Part shown: positions 5,975 through 7,258 of the stretch, one piece after another | Numbering within the stretch: the stretch's first letter is position 1 | How the letters are laid out: the number at the start of each line of letters is the position of its first letter | Origin: Campylobacterota bacterium | GTDB lineage: Bacteria > Campylobacterota > Campylobacteria > Campylobacterales > Sulfurospirillaceae | Reading direction: 5' to 3' | Assembly (NCBI GenBank): GCA_009930355.1 | Contig: RZYK01000097.1 | Span: forward strand, 1-7,258 | Length of the DNA stretch: 7,258 nucleotides | Position numbers and translations under genes: made by a program | Notes under the pieces: generated by a model | What the model was told of the DNA's origin: nothing | Database searches by the model: none | Seen by the model: only the letters and a program-made list of their open reading frames with translations

Positions 5975-7258
5975 CTATTTTCTTCGGGTATTTTGTCTGA
6001 TTGAAATGATAAATTGGTATATTAAATATGCCAATGAGGCTTTATATATAAGGTCTCCTATTGTAATTTTATCCTGTCCTAACATCGTTGAAAATGGGTT
6101 CATAGAATGTGCTAATTTAGCCAAATTATAGTCATTGGTTAAACACATATAGAGTGATATTATAAAAATCAATACAATACTTCTAAAAATATTTGACGTA
6201 AAAAGTGTACAAAATTTTTCGTATTTTTTGGCTATATAAATTCCAAATACTAGGAGTCCCAAATAGACGCTAAAAGAAAACACTTTAGCAAAAGCAACAC
6301 ATTCATAATCATTGATAACTACTTTACTATTGTCAAAATATGCATAACCACAGCTAATAGCCATAATCCAAAAAAATGTCAAAAACCAATCTTGTGAGTT
6401 ATTTGAAGTAAGTCTATGGAGAGAAAATACTAATTTATCAATGAAGTTGTTTTTCCAACTAAGCTCTTTTTCTTGTTTTTGCATTTCAATCGCATAAAAT
6501 TTATTGAAGTCGATAATATTACTGATTTTATCGAGTTCATGTTTGATAAATCTTGCAGTTTCTCGATTAGCAATTTCTTGTGTTCCAATACTTTTTTCTT
6601 GTAGATTTTTTATATTTGAAAAATTTGTACTCCCTAAAAAAACAGTATCTTCTAAGTCTAAACATGCAAATTTTGCATTTTTAAATGAAGTTGTTTTTGA
6701 AAAGGTTGTAAATTTAAAATTGACTTTTTCTTTGAAAATGACATCTTTGAAAAGGGCAGCGTCTTCAAAAAAAGTTCGATGAAAAGAAGCTTCTCCTTCT
6801 TCATCTTTTAATATTTGAAATGTTGAGTTAAAAAAATCTGCTGTTGCTTGAAAGCGTGTATTATGGAAACTAATATTGTTTTTTACATTACAATGGGTTA
6901 ATTCTACTTTTTTATCAAAAATTGAATTTTTAAAATCTAAAGACTCTATTTCTATACCATCAAGTAAAAATCGATCTCTTATCGTACAGTTTTCTAAACG
7001 AAGTTTTTTAATAGCTTTATGTTCATTATAAATAGTATTTTTAAAAATCATACCTTTAAAAATAATATTTAACGCTCTAAACCCTTTTTCAAATTGACAA
7101 TCTGAAAATAAATTTGGTTCTATTTCTAAAGTTTTGTTTTTACTTGCTTCTTCATCTGCGGTATATTCAATAGAGACATCTTTTTTAAAAATACACATTT
7201 GAAATACAACATTATCTTCATTTCCTAAAACGTTAAATCCACCTCCACTCAGTGAAAA
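5975..7258 (-). CDS. Pentapeptide-repeat protein with C-terminal membrane helices (5' end beyond the window)
   Basis: The gene runs leftward, and its frame stays open to base 7258. Twenty residues precede the ATG at 7198, with no stop, no alternative start codon and no ribosome site near that ATG, so the true start is probably outside. At least 427 residues are visible. Numbered from the 7198 Met, residues about 37-196 show degenerate pentapeptide repeats, with aromatic or hydrophobic residues recurring about every five positions (FKNSIF, FHNTRF, FFNSTF, FKDVIF, FKFTTF, FKNAKF). These predict a right-handed quadrilateral beta-helix. A charged stretch follows (about 205-250), then about four membrane helices near 271-289, 301-323, 336-354 and 383-400, and a basic tail RQNTRRK. 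I recognise the architecture but no function; some related proteins have channel-like C-termini. It is convergent with napD at 28 bases and far richer in A+T than the nap genes, so a role in nitrate respiration is not implied. Confidence 0.82.
   Translation of the reverse strand, partial: FSLSGGGFNVLGNEDNVVFQMCIFKKDVSIEYTADEEASKNKTLEIEPNLFSDCQFEKGFRALNIIFKGMIFKNTIYNEHKAIKKLRLENCTIRDRFLLDGIEIESLDFKNSIFDKKVELTHCNVKNNISFHNTRFQATADFFNSTFQILKDEEGEASFHRTFFEDAALFKDVIFKEKVNFKFTTFSKTTSFKNAKFACLDLEDTVFLGSTNFSNIKNLQEKSIGTQEIANRETARFIKHELDKISNIIDFNKFYAIEMQKQEKELSWKNNFIDKLVFSLHRLTSNNSQDWFLTFFWIMAISCGYAYFDNSKVVINDYECVAFAKVFSFSVYLGLLVFGIYIAKKYEKFCTLFTSNIFRSIVLIFIISLYMCLTNDYNLAKLAHSMNPFSTMLGQDKITIGDLIYKASLAYLIYQFIISIRQNTRRK

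Noticed and set aside
6664..6678. Inverted repeat ATGCAAA-T-TTTGCAT
   Set aside because: The single-base centre makes a hairpin impossible without opening the stem. It lies in AT-rich coding sequence and occurs once, so it is probably chance.
6504..6782. Plus-strand 92-codon ORF opposite the pentapeptide gene, and other short ORFs antisense to or out of frame with napA, napG, napB, napL and napD
   Set aside because: They are shadows of well-supported genes, with no recognisable protein features or ribosome sites of their own.
6369..6832. Several A7 or T6-T7 homopolymer runs in the pentapeptide gene as phase-variation tracts
   Set aside because: They are too short and too common in sequence this AT-rich. 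Phase-variable tracts in this phylum are usually longer G/C runs.
7196..7198. ATG at 7198 (minus strand) as the start of the pentapeptide-repeat gene
   Set aside because: The frame continues open for 20 more codons to the edge, and no ribosome site precedes the ATG. A start outside the window is more likely, though this ATG cannot be excluded.

Overview
The window reads as part of a chromosome from a Campylobacterota (epsilonproteobacterial) nitrate respirer, most like Sulfurospirillum or a relative. This rests on the gene order napA-G-H-B-F-L-D, the presence of napL, the absence of napC between these genes, and the resemblance of the proteins to the Wolinella/Campylobacter type. The species call is an inference from memory of these families, not a search.

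Bases 1-5946 hold seven consecutive plus-strand genes. They are the 3' two thirds of napA (the 5' end lies outside the window), napG, napH, napB, napF, napL and napD. Most junctions are tight: ATGA overlaps at G/H, F/L and L/D, an 11-base overlap at H/B and a 2-base gap at B/F. The exception is a 103-base spacer between napA and napG. It contains an imperfect RNA stem-loop and a possible 17-25 codon ORF.

Together the genes encode a periplasmic nitrate-reducing chain. NapH (membrane) and NapG (periplasmic, Tat-exported) form the quinol dehydrogenase. Electrons pass to the dihaem cytochrome NapB and on to the molybdenum enzyme NapA. NapD and NapF are cytoplasmic maturation proteins, and NapL is an exported beta-propeller protein of unsettled role. 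The promoter and its regulator sites must lie upstream, outside the window.

Bases 5947-5974 are a 28-base convergent junction without a clear terminator. Bases 5975-7258 hold a minus-strand, markedly AT-rich gene for a pentapeptide-repeat protein with about four C-terminal membrane helices. Its frame stays open to the window edge, so the gene is incomplete at its 5' end.

The coding content is mostly ordinary. The items most worth a second look are a terminator-shaped hairpin inside the first codons of napF, three copies of the 12-bp palindrome TTTACATGTAAA within napF and napD, the structured napA-napG spacer, a lipobox-like signal in NapB, and the AT-rich membrane pentapeptide-repeat gene. 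No mobile element, CRISPR array, tRNA or rRNA was seen.
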